Assembly (NCBI GenBank): GCA_038373885.1
Contig: JAWZYV010012530.1
Span: 496,001 to 560,000 of the forward strand
From: Cheiracanthium punctorium
Lineage: Eukaryota; Arthropoda; Arachnida; Araneae; Cheiracanthiidae
Reading direction: 5' to 3'
DNA length: 64,000 bases
Position numbers and translations under genes: made by a program. The notes beneath the pieces are model-generated. The model saw only the letters and a program-made list of their open reading frames with translations. It was not told where the DNA came from and ran no database searches. Below are positions 22,403 to 34,510 of this stretch, piece by piece; positions within the stretch are counted from its first letter, which is position 1; every line of letters starts with the position of its first letter.

Positions 22403-22579
22403 CATGGGCGCCACCAGCATAGGGCAAGGGGGGGGGCAATGCCCCCCAGGGATTTTTGTATGCAGTGTTTTCCCTTGCTTTTTTGCTCTTTCTAAGATGG
22501 TAACCATACGTTAAAGTAGTCTTTGCCTCCCCTTGAGTAGTCTTTGCCCCCCCTGGGAAATATTCTGCCGGCGCCCATG
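22403..22579 (+). mobile_element. hAT MITE, family with CATGGGCGCC ends, copy 1
   Basis: The 177-bp element has ends CATGGGCGCC and GGCGCCCATG and a perfect 8-bp target duplication GCTATGAC (22395-22402, 22580-22587). Internal landmarks are AGGCAAGG-type G-runs, GATTTTTGTATGCAGTG, and a doubled AGTAGTCTTTGCC. The same landmarks occur in reverse order in the copy at 35514-35729. There is no coding capacity. Confidence 0.92.
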
Positions 22580-22587
22580 GCTATGAC

Positions 22588-24300
22588 CTCATAAAAGTCC
22601 CTATTTAGCACCTTTCTGCGTCTCGGGTCATGCCAAAAACATTGTTTACAGCAAATAAGTACCGAACTTCACTCATTTACGGAAGCGAATGGTCGATGCG
22701 ATTGCCACAGTGATGGCGGACATGCTCCGTGGCACCTGGTTAGATTAAATATCGACTTGATATGTGCAGAGCACCCAAACAGCGTTCATATTGAATCTTA
22801 TAAAGGCAAAACTCCCTTAAATTCTCTACATTACACTGAATTAATTTTTTGTTTATGCTAAAAATTTCAGTAAATGTGAATATATGAAAACTATAAATTA
22901 TTTTTCGAGATGAACCGGTTGATTTGCATAAAAAATATGTATTAAAAGCAGACAGCTGTTTCCAGTTTCAAATAAACATTAGCAGTACAACGTGTCGACT
23001 CGATGGGCTTATAAGCCGAAATGAAACAACAGTTTTTATACCACGTCTGAAGTACTTATCTACGGGCGCCATCTAGCAAAACTAGACTGTTTGAAGAAAG
23101 TCATACAAACGATAATCAAACAGGTAGGGGTAGGTAGAGAAATAATGAAACAGATTTGAACAACTTTTAAAGGTATGGAAAGCATCCCAGGAACCTTTGT
23201 CGAAATGAGAGGACCAATCTTGGACAATAACAGCAGAAGAAAAACCAGATTTATGAAGTCAAGATAAGTTAATAATCAATAGTTTATTTTATTTTATTTC
23301 ATTTGTTTTATTTTTTAACCTAAATTTTAAATAAAATATTTTCCGTAAGCAGTTAACTTAAATATATTTAAAATTTTTACATCTTTTGGTGTTTTTTCAA
23401 TTATTAGTCTAGATATTTTAGAAACACGAAGTTCGAAAACAACTGCACTGAATCTTCAATGTGAAGGTAGCCCCAAGACTGTCCTTAGCAGCTTGTAAAA
23501 AAATCGTATAGTTTCTACTTTGAATTTTTCAAATTCGACAAGGTTGCATCACTCAAGTTTCCTTTAGCTACCTGCTTCTTCTCATTGCGTCATTATACAC
23601 GAGTGTCGACAGATTTTTTAAGGAACGGAATTAAAAGTGCATAAATATGTCATCTGTCCGTTTATTTTTACTTTGAGTTTTTACTATGCAATATTCATTA
23701 TTGAATAAATTAAGTGTAAATTTTCGGACTTTTCCGGGTTGGGGCGTTGCCTTTGATGGAGTTATTGAGTTATTCAAAAAATTTGAATAAATATGGTTGC
23801 AGTCTTGTTTTGACTGGTAGCATTCAGTTTTCATGTTTTTAAAAAGCCATACAACTACCAATTTAGAATAGTTATTTCTTTCATGTTTAGTATTTACGAT
23901 AATTATGTGGAATAACACAGTTACGGCAATTTTCATTTTAATTGATAAATACCGGAAAAGCACATTTAAATATTAAGAAGTGCGAGGTAAATTAGAAGAT
24001 GGTTATAAACAATGAGTTAATTATGAGTGTTTATTCTGAAATTACGTATCATGTGAAGATTTTTTATTTATTTTTATTTATTTCTTTCTTTTGGGGGGGG
24101 GGGGTGATATATAAATTTGAAATCAAGAAGTGATTTGTGTGACAAATTATCCATTATTTAACTTTAAATAAAGAAATCGCATAGTAATGACGGTTCGAAA
24201 ATACTTTTTTTCAAATTCCAGCTACTAAACATTTAAAAATGTCCATTTTGCCGTTTTTTCTGTTTTTTTCCTCGGTATAGATGCAAGGTTTTAGATGCTC
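22588..24300. other. Spacer; one CTCF-like motif and a G-run
   Basis: GCTAGATGGCGCCC on the minus strand at 23064-23077 resembles a CTCF core. A run of 13 G lies at about 24094-24106. No gene was recognised, and the 110-codon minus-strand frame at 23631-23963 has no domain I know. Confidence 0.45.
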
Positions 24301-24396
24301 GGTCGCCTCCGTGCAGTTGTTTACTTAGCTGCCTGCAGGCAGTTACTATTTGGTCGCCTGTGTGCAGTTGCTGTTTGGATGCCTACGTGCATTTGC
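24301..24396 (+). repeat. 25-bp minisatellite, four degenerate units
   Basis: Units start near 24301, 24328, 24352 and 24377 and follow the pattern GGTCGCCTGTGTGCAGTTGCTGTTT with substitutions. All are GC-rich against AT-rich flanks. An 81-codon frame (24295-24540) runs through it, but its repetitive start and simple tail argue against a gene. Confidence 0.7.
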
Positions 24397-24399
24397 ACC

Positions 24400-26563
24400 G
24401 ACATTTCCAGTAAACAAAAAAAGAATGGTCTTACAGTAAGAAAATATTTTTTCTTACGGAAAACAAAGGAAAAACATAGAGAAACATTATCATGCTATCG
24501 TACTTTTGGCTATCTTTATTATGCGCAATTTCAACTATGAGATCATGCATATCAATATGCAGGGAAATATAATTATGCATTAATATAAAAAATAATTGAA
24601 CTAATGTTTCTGTAATTCAGTAAAAACTATTGCGTAGTCGAGTCAATAAAAATTGCCGAATAGATTCTGGTGCCCCTATTCTTCTTGCATCCGGACAATT
24701 TTTTATTATCAGTGGACTTATTATCTGTTAATTCTGACTTACAGAATGAAAACGGATTTACAGTAGTCAATTTTAGTTCAGCAGTTTTTTAAAGGAAAAT
24801 AAGCATAAGCAATTGTAGAAATATGTCAACAAAAGTATTAAACATTTGAACACAGTTCAAGTTATAATTAGTTGAACACAGTTCAAATAATTATTAGTTA
24901 TGCGCAAAGATAGACCTCTCCGATCTTGTTTTGTAGTGTAATTTAAATTCATCTTGTTTCCTTGTAACATCATTTACATTTTTTACTATTAAGTTTTACT
25001 GTGCCATGTATAAGGGTGACATCTTGAAATTTCTCACATGTAATTTGCATAATATCATGTCCATAATGAACTAGCTAAACATTTATATGCAAATGTGTTA
25101 ACTAAAGAACGCGTTTATTTTTCTACCTTTTGGATTCTCTACCTTTTGGACTTTTCTTTTCTGAGAATGTGCCTCTCTGCTTCTAAATTAGTTTTCGAGA
25201 TCTTTGTCATGTAACTGAGTTCAACCAGCACAGCTAAGAATCAAATTTCTGGTAAATCTGCAAATATATTCGCTAGTAATCTCTGTTTACAAAACCTATA
25301 ACGCTTCTGTCAAATTTAATCATTTTTTTCAATATCATATGTTTTACAGAAAGTTTCCTGTCCTTGTATATCAAATTCGTAACATTTGTAAACTTTATTT
25401 GAACAGAACCTCTGATCAAAGGAAGTGAATCTTTATTTTTTTAACATACAATGTCCAATACTTCACTGCAGTAACTAGAGACTAGTTTGAGATGCATTCG
25501 CAGTTCAAGCTTGCTAACCTTTTCAAAATATAGGGTGTCTCTTACTTTGTCTTTGCTGTCCTCCATCCTGTGGTGTCAGTTTTTTACAGATGAAAAGAAG
25601 CAAACCATTTGTACCACCTGAAGCGTGCGTTTTATACTATTTTATATGTGTGAGAGTTTTAACAAAATGTTTTGTTTTCAGTTTAGTCTCCTGTCTTTCC
25701 CCCTTTAATGGTAAGAACATGACTGTTCCAGTTTCTTTTATTGTCTAAAACGCTGACGCAAGTACGTGATGCTGCTAAGACCATGCACAAAGAATTTTTA
25801 ATAATTGCCATTATTTCTAATGGTTATATAATGAACATTATTTTGTGTTATTCACTTGATTCGTTCATTAAGTAGATTTCTATACGCATGCTTTGAATGT
25901 TATGTCATTTACAATGACAATTAAGATTAATAGATATTATTATCGTGACTGATGTGTTACCATAGTTTTGTGGATAAAAGTAAATAATGTATTTCATTTC
26001 TGTATTTTTGTGATGGCAATTATTTTGCCTGTTGCTCTTTTAACTGATATAATCATACTTTAATTAATTAAATTTTTATCTTTCACTCTCAGTTCATTGT
26101 TTTGTATACCTGTCAGAAGTGTGCATAATTTTATAGCAATTGTCAGTAAATACATTTTACTCTTAACAGCAAGACTGTCAGAAATTTTCCTTAAACATTA
26201 TTTCTTGTTTAAAAAAATAAAAGCATACAAACGTTTATGCTTTTAAAAATACAGCATAAGTTCATCAAACATTTTTCCCTAAAGTAAATTTCCATAATCT
26301 GCACGTGAGTATATCTTCGTACAAACAAAAATGAATAATGAAGCTGATTGGATTTAGTCCCGATCCGCATAAACTATGACGTAAAACATATTTTTAACAA
26401 AAGTACCTCAAATTCTTTTATTCTATAACAGTAAATGTAATTGCGTAGGAAAATGCATAGAACATGTTCCACTCAATCTTACGCAACTAATACTAATTGC
26501 TCAATAATCTTTTCTAATACCGGTGAGCACTGCCTAATAATATTTTGCGTGCAGGTATTAAAA

Positions 26564-26610
<47 letters not shown>

Positions 26611-27349
26611 TTAACAAAATTAGCGCGTCATCCTGCTATTCAAACATGAATTTTGAAACGCGGATGCTTATTATAATGAGAAGCAAAAAGTATTGAAAAT
26701 TCAAGGATGCTTCCGAAGAATTCATGATTTTCGAAGGTCAGATCCATCGAAGAGGATACAATTTAAGGATGAAAACTTTCAAAATTATTCACAACTTACG
26801 CTACCAAAGTTATAATTATTTTTCGAGTTATTGATAAAAAGTTTCTTGTGTCACTGAAACTTCCTTAAAAGTTATGAGATCAACAGGGTAGACATTCAAA
26901 ATTGTTGTTTTTTTTAATCAGTCGTGCGTAATACAGCTTTAAAGACAAAATTACATTTGAAATTATATGGTACTTTGCATAGCAGAAAAAATAAACTTCA
27001 AGCTGTATCGCTTTCTTTTTTTAACTACTGAATTCTGTCCTTGTGCAAGTGTGGTTCAAATGCCAAAATATTTAAGCTATAAATTACACATTTTCAAAAT
27101 AAAAAATGTTTGTGAATTGATTTTGTGTTGTTTCACAATGTGTCTTAAAACTTGCTGAAAAAAAATATTAGTACGAGGAAAATTAGAAAGGCATTCAAAC
27201 GTTCTAATTGATAGGCTTCTTCGTGATTATTTCTGGTTTCTTGAAATTATGTTTCCTTAAAGAAATAACATTGTAGTATGAGACCACAATGGCTACCTTG
27301 TACTCATTACTTTTAGGAAATTCGCCTCATACGAGGAAAGATACATATT
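24400..27349. other. AT-rich spacer with one (TA)n microsatellite
   Basis: A (TA)n tract lies at about 26568-26607. Nothing else was recognised in nearly 3 kb. Confidence 0.5.
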
Positions 27350-27357
27350 GGTTAAAC

Positions 27358-27485
27358 CAGGGTTATCCAAAATACAGTCCGCAGACCACAGTCCTGCGCG
27401 AATACTACTATTTGGATATTTTTAATGGTGCATTTATTAAAGAAGAAAATGTAAATTTAAAAAGTCTGTTCCTGGAAAACTGCTG
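27358..27485. mobile_element. Decayed hAT MITE
   Basis: The left end CAGGGTTATCCAAAATACAG and the inverse of the right end (CAGCAGTTTTCCAGGAACAG) match at most positions and follow the hAT pattern of CAG-starting ends. The subterminal GTCCGCAGACCAC also resembles hAT elements of the Charlie type. The flanking 8-mers GGTTAAAC and CGTTAAGT share the central GTTAA, as expected for an old target duplication. Length is 128 bp. Confidence 0.5.
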
Positions 27486-27493
27486 CGTTAAGT

Positions 27494-29178
27494 GTATGGG
27501 ACGCAGCAGGTGGGTTCATCGATTACTTGTGTAAGCAAAGGCAGTGGCAAACCTCACATTAACTGTGCCTTTGGATCGAAAGAAGTAAAACGATGTTATA
27601 AATTAGTGTAGAAACTCCCAATATCTATTTCTAAGGTACTTACTTAGTAACTACCCTAAACAAATTCCCCCATAAAATGTATATCCCTTGGCCCGTGAAT
27701 TTCGTAAAACTTTTTCAAGTGACTCTTTCCACGCAAAATTTGTACAACCCTAGATTGAAATGTTTTACATTGGTAAAACATAAAAGAAAATATTAAATTG
27801 AAGTGTACTTTATAACAAGAAAATGTTTAAGGTCCTATTTTTTCACAATATATTCTATTTAATGAACTGGGTGGCTTTAAAAAAATATAAAATCAACGAA
27901 AAAAAAATTTAACAGCCGTATAATTTATCAGAGATTGAAGCCAGATTCATCATAGACTGAATAACTTACATAGCTGCATTAACTGCTAGAAATCGCTGTT
28001 TCGGTATATATTTGCTAGGTTTAATTTCGCCAATAACAATAGTATTTACAGCAATGATCCAAAGAGGATAGATAGAACGATGTGTATGTATGCGATACCA
28101 CCTGTCCGAATCACACCTTTCCTCGCGTAAAACTTTCGGGAACTTCCTCTCGCTTCTTCAAAGAGCAAACTTCTGTGGGTAATACAGAATTAGTAGTGTT
28201 TTTATTCGTACAGAAACCAGCATTTTAAAAAGTATTTCAGAAGACACAACCCAGTCTATCTTAATACAAGTCCACAAACCGTAGTTGTTTGTTTGTGCAT
28301 GATTTATGTGATATTGAAGTAGGTTAATTTTTTGGTATATCATAGTATAATCATTTCATTTATAATAGAAATAACTATACGAGCATATTTAAATCCGGAT
28401 CCAAATATTAGAGCAGACAAACATTCATGCTTAAATCAGAAATCGAACTCACAGCCAGTAAGATTGATTCAAAAACATTACATGGGTCAAAGAAGCTGGT
28501 ATTATGCGGATAACCGTTCTTTATATTTGAGAAACCTCTTTTGAAAATTCAAAAGTGTTATGTTCTATAGAAGAAAATTTTATAAAAATTATTATCATTT
28601 AAATGCTTTAGAATTTTTCAGATGAGTTTATGTTATTTCACAACAGGTGTGAAATAGGCTAATGAGAATATTGTAGGTATTTTCATTGTGAAGAAATGTG
28701 CTGCTGCAAGATGCCGCTTTATGTTTTGATATAATGTATACTTTTTCATGTCTCACTCATATAACACGATCAATGTATTTCAAAATTTACTTTTAAAAGA
28801 AGATGAGCAGAACATAACAATAAGACTTCCTTATCGTCATCTCCTGTAATAAATTTTTTAATAGCCCATAACATTCCCCAAGATATCAGGATTCATTCTA
28901 GATGGACAAATTGTAAACGACTGAAAAAATTCTTTTCCAAATGTTAAATATTTTTACACTTTTTGAGAATGTATAATCTATGAATGATACTATTTTACTT
29001 TAGCTTAATCCAAAACAATCATCCATTGCAATTTCACCCAGCTTCCTTTTTTGTTAATTATTTGTTTACATGTAACGTATTTGATGTTAGAAGCAAACTT
29101 CATACTGCCATATGCTTACATGCAAAAATTCATTGTTTATCTAATTCATTCTTGCATTTACGTTTGCGAGTGATAGCA
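27494..29178. other. AT-rich sequence without recognisable feature
   Basis: No gene or clear repeat was recognised before the Tc1 relic. The short frames at 28158-28544 are not coding-like. Confidence 0.5.
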
Positions 29179-29924
29179 AAGGTTGTTGATCTAAGCGAAT
29201 TTGACAGAGGGCAGATTGTAATGTCCCGAAGACTCAGAATGAGTATCTCCAAAACTTCACGACTGGTCGGTTGTTCCCGATATCTGCCGTTGTTAGTATT
29301 TATAAAAAAGGGATTAATGACGGTGAAACCAGCAATAGACTCCAAGATGTTGGGCGTCCACGCATCATCCAAGAAAGAGCACGTGGGAGACTGTCCCATC
29401 TAGTACAGCAAAATAGTCAGCAGACAGTGACTCAGCTGACAGCCCAACACAACGCAGGTCCAAGTACAAGTCTTTCAGGACACACAATTCAGCGGACACT
29501 GCTGGATATGAGACTGCGGAGCAGACGTCATACTCATGTGCCTCTTCTTACCAAACATCATTACCACCAACTACGCCTACACTGGTCACGGGAACATTAA
29601 AACTGAACCAGGGATATGTGGAAGAGTTTCCTGGTTGGATGAATCCCGGTTTCTCCTTCGTCACATCGATGGTCGTGTCAGGGTACGCCGTCTTCCAGGA
29701 GAACAGCTGCTCTCCTTTCCCCAGCAGCTCAGAGGTCAAACACCACCCTGTTCCAATATCTCGACTTTGTGTGGCCGCTGCTTAAATATTTGGTACAACC
29801 TGTCTCCAATTATCTACCAAGAACACGTGGCATCCATGCCCAGGCGAGTTGCAGCTGTTTTGAAAGCCAAAGCAGGCGCACCGCGTTATTGAGTAGATGG
29901 TCATAATGTTTTACCTCCTCAGTG
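29179..29924 (+). pseudogene. Tc1-family transposase relic, frameshifted and internally deleted
   Basis: The translation begins [12 protein letters not shown], the usual start of one Tc1 group, and passes [11 protein letters not shown]. The frame shifts near 29280 and it continues [13 protein letters not shown] (linker) and PSTSLSGHTIQRTLLDMRL to HWSREH near 29600. A second shift leads to WLDESRF (first catalytic Asp) and RVRRLPGEQLL. Sequence then jumps to the C-terminal NIWYNLSP and ASMPRRVAAVLKAK. The segment that should hold the second Asp and the Glu is missing, so it cannot be catalytic. The right inverted end is CACTGAGGAGGTAAAACATT on the minus strand, ending at 29924 before TA. The left end was not found with confidence. 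It belongs to a different Tc1 lineage from the intact element at 6 kb. Confidence 0.88.
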
Positions 29925-29926
29925 TA

Positions 29927-30893
29927 TCAGATTGTTAAAAACAATAGATAAAATGCTTAAAGGATTTTTTGCTGTAAAATAATTATTTTTACTGATCTAT
30001 TTATAGGTAAAAGGTACAAATCTAGTTAGAAAAAAATATTCCTATTCTGGGCATTCTTTTAAATACAAACTATTGGGAATTTTTTTTAATCTTTTGACTT
30101 CGTAGTACCAATTACTGGTAACCTCGACTCCAAATAAAAATGCATTTCTGTATTCTAGTATTGTTCCAAACAGATATTTTTGATAAATATTTTGGATCTT
30201 GTACGTAGGGCAATAAATAACACTTTCTGAAGGAAACGTCCTTCATAATTATAAAACTTTTCAAACTGAACTCCCTAATGCATAAGCATCATCATCTCCT
30301 CATTCAAATGCACAAACGAGGATGTGCACTAAATATGTGTGATAAAATTAAAGAAAAAAATTTTTTTTCAAGGTAATTTTACTGAATTCCGTGATTCTCG
30401 AAGGCCGAATCGTATAACAAGGAATAAGTTAGCTGGGTAAAAAAAAGTCAATGGGGTATTGGAGAGAAAACTATTCTGGCTTAAAAAATAAAAGAACGTA
30501 ATGAATAAAAGTTATGAACGTGACCAAGACATTGGGAACAAATTTTTCAAGTTTGTTTTCGATCACACTCATTTGCATGCTTTCACCGAACTCGTGGTTA
30601 AACTTTTCCTTCTCACGCGCTGCAGATGATTTTTATTGTTGCTCAGGATGATATCAACACCATTATTATAAGGATTTAGAGGATTACACGGGGTTTGCTT
30701 GCTTTTCCATCTAACAGCTGATTAGCAGTAACTTATTCTCGATATGTAGTTATGTCTCGTCTGTAATAGTTTTTAGACTAGAATTACGGTTCTCCTTAAC
30801 GGTCCTATATAAATAAAAAAAGAAATTCAACGTCGTAGTAAATTTCGATATTATTCCGTTCGAAAACCATAAGAACCAGATGAACTGGCTCAA
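29927..30893. other. AT-rich sequence without recognisable feature
   Basis: No gene, RNA gene or repeat was recognised. Confidence 0.5.
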
Positions 30894-30901
30894 CTACCCG
30901 G

Positions 30902-31703
30902 CAGAGCCCGCCTAAGCCAACAAGGGGACCACGGTTGTTATTGTCACGGGGCCCCTTTCATACAAACCCATTCATATAACACTCCCTCAAACAGATGTTT
31001 GATTGAAAGGCAAATTTCATGTATAAATTGTTTTTCATGAAAAGCATATATTGCAATATGTAATAATAGCTACTCATATAAAAGTTTTTTTAACGTATTA
31101 GTTATTCAAGTACACAAAGTAAGAAATTCGGCTTACAATCGAATACAGCAATGAGTACGTTAGAAACTCTGAAACAAGAGCTCTAATGATGACTAATAGG
31201 GCAACCAGTTGAGGCTAACTACAACTGATCCACTCCTTAGAAAACTCTTAACCCACTAGAAAAATTAGATTTTCTTTTCCAAGAACAGAAAAAGAAGAAT
31301 AATGCAGAAGCTATGACCCTCCCACTCCGCAAAATTCTCCATTCAGTTATGTTAATGATGACGAACAAGATATATCTGCATTAAAATTAATAAAAACTTT
31401 TATCTTAGCACAGATAAAATGGTACTTATAAAAAATATAATTATTGGGCCAGTACGAAAGGTCCACCCAAAATTATCATATTGACCAGATATTCATCATT
31501 TTAGTGAATGTTCTATGTACCTAATTAAATAAAAACCTTATCTTGCAGTAACGTTTTAGAGAATTGCTTAAGTTTTATCAGGAAAACCTTTTTGAAATAA
31601 CTCATTTCCATAAAATAACTAGGGTTATTTCTTGATTCGGGGGCCCCCTTTGACTGGGGGCCCGGGGTAGCTGCCCGCCTGACCCTGACTTAATCAGACT
31701 CTG
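30902..31703. mobile_element. hAT-like non-autonomous element with G/C-rich ends
   Basis: The left end CAGAGCCCGCCTAAGCC and the inverse of the right end (CAGAGTCTGATTAAGTC) agree at 12 of 17 positions. Both subterminal regions carry GGGGCCCC-type tracts and the 600-bp interior is AT-rich. Flanks CTACCCGG and CTCCCGG look like an 8-bp duplication with one base lost. The length is 802 bp and no protein frame is seen. It lies only 146 bp from a better-supported relative. Confidence 0.6.
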
Positions 31704-31849
31704 CTCCCGGGGTTTCTTTTCTACTTAGGCATTCAAAAACGTGACATCATAAATTAAAAATTTCGCAAGATTCATTAACTCTTTTCACACACCCAAACTT
31801 TGCGCCATATTCACAATCTGTGCGATTCTAAATAACTCCTAGAAATGAA

Positions 31850-32044
31850 CAGAACCTGATTATGACCAACGGCGGCCCCGGGCATTGATGAATTTGGGGG
31901 CCTCCATCTATGAAATTTGTTTTATTTTTATTAAAATTTTGATATAAAAAATATATTTCAGTACAATATTTGAAATTGGGGGCCCTTTTCGAGCCGGGGG
32001 GCCTGGGCAAAGTCCCGATTTGCCCATGCGATAATAAGGCTCTG
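31850..32044. mobile_element. hAT MITE with perfect 8-bp target duplication
   Basis: The 195-bp element has left end CAGAACCTGATTATGACC and right-end inverse CAGAGCCTTATTATCGC, and is flanked by GAAATGAA on both sides (31842-31849, 32045-32052). The subterminal G-rich tracts (GGCGGCCCCGGGC, GGGGGCCC) are shared with the larger element at 30902-31703, so the two may be one family. Confidence 0.9.
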
Positions 32045-32052
32045 GAAATGAA

Positions 32053-33257
32053 GCATCTTCATATTTTTCTCGAGATTGAACCATGGAAGAATTAAATATT
32101 TAAATTTAAGAAAAACAGCTTGGGTACTGGCCAAAACAGCGGGATGAAACATTTTGCTAAATAACCCAATTTGACAAGAATATATGGAGAAATGTTTTAA
32201 TGGCAATCATAATGGGCAATGGTTATCCGTTATGCGCATGCGCAATTCTCTAATCTAAAAAACTAAGCTATTCCTTTAAACTGATCATTTGGGAGAATAA
32301 AAGATGACAGATAGTGTTAGTATAAGTAATAGGTCTTATTGGTAGATTTGCTTTTGATACTATAGATTAAACACAGCATAAATTGTTAATAAATATAGCG
32401 TAAAATTAAAAGTGTGTGTTACATTCATCAGCCTTAAAACTAAGTAAACGTTAAGTAATTCTACGTTAGGTTAATATATCCTGGGTAGTTATAACAATAG
32501 AAACTACCTGAACGTTTTTTTAGTGAGATAACTCGCTTATAACGTCAAAATACTCTTCTTTTTCCACAGATCAAGTGAATCAGTCTTTTCAGAAACGACT
32601 TACGTCACAACTTGTCAGGGATTACAGAACAAAAATGCGTGGGTTTTTAATGACCTTGCTTGGATATGCTATAGCGGCGTCAAAATATGTAATATTTTTA
32701 TTTTATTAACATTGATATTAAACACTTTTAAAAAACTGCATTTGACTGTTTGTGGAAAAAGCATGGCTTAAGTTGTTTTTGAAAAGACCCATTCAATTGC
32801 TCGTAAACTTCAACAAGCCTTCAGCTTCTAACCTCGGATTTTCCGTCTATAAATTGGGTATTTTCGCGGAAAAGCGTCAAGTAAAGCTATCATTAAAAAA
32901 AAAAAAAATCTTAAAATTAATGCTTTTTTTGAGACTAATACGCTATTTCTCTACTTATTATTTTTTCTTACACTGTTTTGGTACACCTGGAAATTCAGAT
33001 TTTTTTTTAATTAATCTCTCTGAATGTTTCATAATGTAACTGGAATTTAGTATTACTGAAAGTGTTGAAAATCTTGCATCTTTCTCAAGCCTACTAAAAA
33101 ATTATTTTAAAAGTATTTTTTGTAGCATTAAGACACCGGTGGTTATTTTACAACTTTTGCAAACTAATTACTTCACTCGTGCATGAAAGCATTGGTTATT
33201 ATTTCGCGAAAGATATTCATTAAAAACGAAAGCACCTGAAGTAAATCATTCTTTAAA
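32053..33257. other. AT-rich spacer; one NRF-1-like palindrome
   Basis: TGCGCATGCGCA at 32233-32244 matches the palindromic NRF-1 site. No adjacent gene was recognised. The 95-codon frame at 32752-33039 is low-complexity. Confidence 0.45.
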
Positions 33258-33587
33258 AGACTTATACACGTACAAATATTGCGAGTATTTTCTCGTTTAC
33301 GATGACATTTTTATTTTCACTTTATAAAATATTAATTAATGTTGGAATTTTAATTCACACTACAACAAGACTTATACACGTACAAATATTGCGAGTATTT
33401 TCTCGTTTACGATGACATTTTTATTTTCACTTTATAAAATATTAATTAATGTTGGAATTTTAATTCATACTACAACAAGACTTATACACGTACAAATATT
33501 GCGAGTATTTTCTCGTTAACGATGACATTTTTATTTTTACTTTATAAAATATTAATTAATGTTGGAATTTTAATTCATATTACAACA
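33258..33587. repeat. Three tandem 110-bp units, almost identical
   Basis: Units 33258-33367, 33368-33477 and 33478-33587 each open with AGACTTATACACGTACAAAT and keep exact 110-bp spacing. I count only a handful of substitutions among them (for example TTTAC/TTAAC and CACAC/CATAC), so the expansion is recent. No coding content is evident. Confidence 0.95.
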
Positions 33588-34201
33588 ACTCACAAAAAAA
33601 AAATATATCGTAGGTTCAAATACATCCCTTACAACCGAAACCCTGTTTACAATCTGTGCACTCATATTAAATTCCAGAGAACAAGTTTATATGGCATAAA
33701 ATGCTTCAACAAAAACGTAATAAAACAGTTACCTAACAAAATCGTGTCTCGTTTTCCCAGTGCATAATAGATTTCGCGACTTGTATTAATAACCGTTTAA
33801 AATAAATTAACCTCCATGCAAACAATAACGGCGAAAGTGGTTTACTTGGAAAACCCCCCTCCCCCTCTTGATTTACCACTTTTCGTTATGTTCCGTTGCA
33901 TCTCTGGAATGTTCACCCACCAGCGATGGAAACAAAACAACGAGTGATAAAGAATCACTCTCTTTTATTGAATTGTGTAAAGAGAGAGAAAGAAACGGTC
34001 ATTCTTCCCCAGTTCCGTAACCATCATCTTCATCATCATTGCTCGTAGCATTTTCGAATTTCATTTTATTCATTTCCCTTTGCTGTGATTTGGTTATGCA
34101 TTTTTCATGAATCTGGCTGGAATCATTTTCGTAATCTGAAAAAAAAAAAGTCACTATCCCCTCGATCCCAATCCTATTGTGGATAGAGAGGGGAAAAGGG
34201 T
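33588..34201. other. Spacer; AT-rich with C- and G-runs
   Basis: CCCCCCTCCCCCTC lies at about 33846-33859. A short (CAT)n-like TCATCTTCATCATCATT lies at about 34023-34040. No gene was recognised. Confidence 0.45.
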
Positions 34202-34209
34202 AAACAGGG

Positions 34210-34417
34210 CATGGCCGCCCATATGACTTTTGTAGGGGGGTGGGGGGTGCAAGCCAGGGGATCTGTCCCAGAAAGATATTATATTTTAGTGTTGAACCAC
34301 ATCTACGTAATACTACTACTTAAATTATTACGGTAATATATATTTTCGGGAGAACTTGGGGGGGGGGGGCGAGAGAGTCCTATGACCCCTCCCTGCCTAT
34401 AGGTATTGGCGCCCACG
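34210..34417. mobile_element. hAT MITE related to the CATGGGCGCC family
   Basis: The left end CATGGCCGCC and right-end inverse CGTGGGCGCC differ at two of ten positions. Flanks AAACAGGG and GAACAGGG (34202-34209, 34418-34425) form an 8-bp duplication with one mismatch. The length is 208 bp, with an internal GGGGGGTGGGGGGTG tract and a G-run. The ends resemble, but are not the same as, those of the elements at 22403 and 35514. Confidence 0.75.
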
Positions 34418-34427
34418 GAACAGGGTA

Positions 34428-34510
34428 AAGAGGTTTTTATTATTACATTGTAATAATAAAAATCTCTTCTAATATTAAAAACCAGAAAACACATTGTAAT
34501 GTGTTTTCTG
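34428..34510. repeat. Two adjacent hairpins
   Basis: Hairpin 1 (34428-34467) pairs AGAGGTTTTTATTATTAC with its near inverse around ATTG. Hairpin 2 (34483-34510) pairs CAGAAAACACAT exactly with its inverse around a 4-nt loop TGTA. They lie immediately beyond the hAT MITE and are not part of it. Confidence 0.8.

Noticed and set aside
28380..28470. tRNA or SINE B-box-like GAGTTCGATTTC on the minus strand
   Set aside because: No A box at the right distance and no cloverleaf could be drawn.
33258..33587. CRISPR-like regular repeats
   Set aside because: The units are contiguous 110-bp tandem copies with no spacers, in a eukaryotic context.
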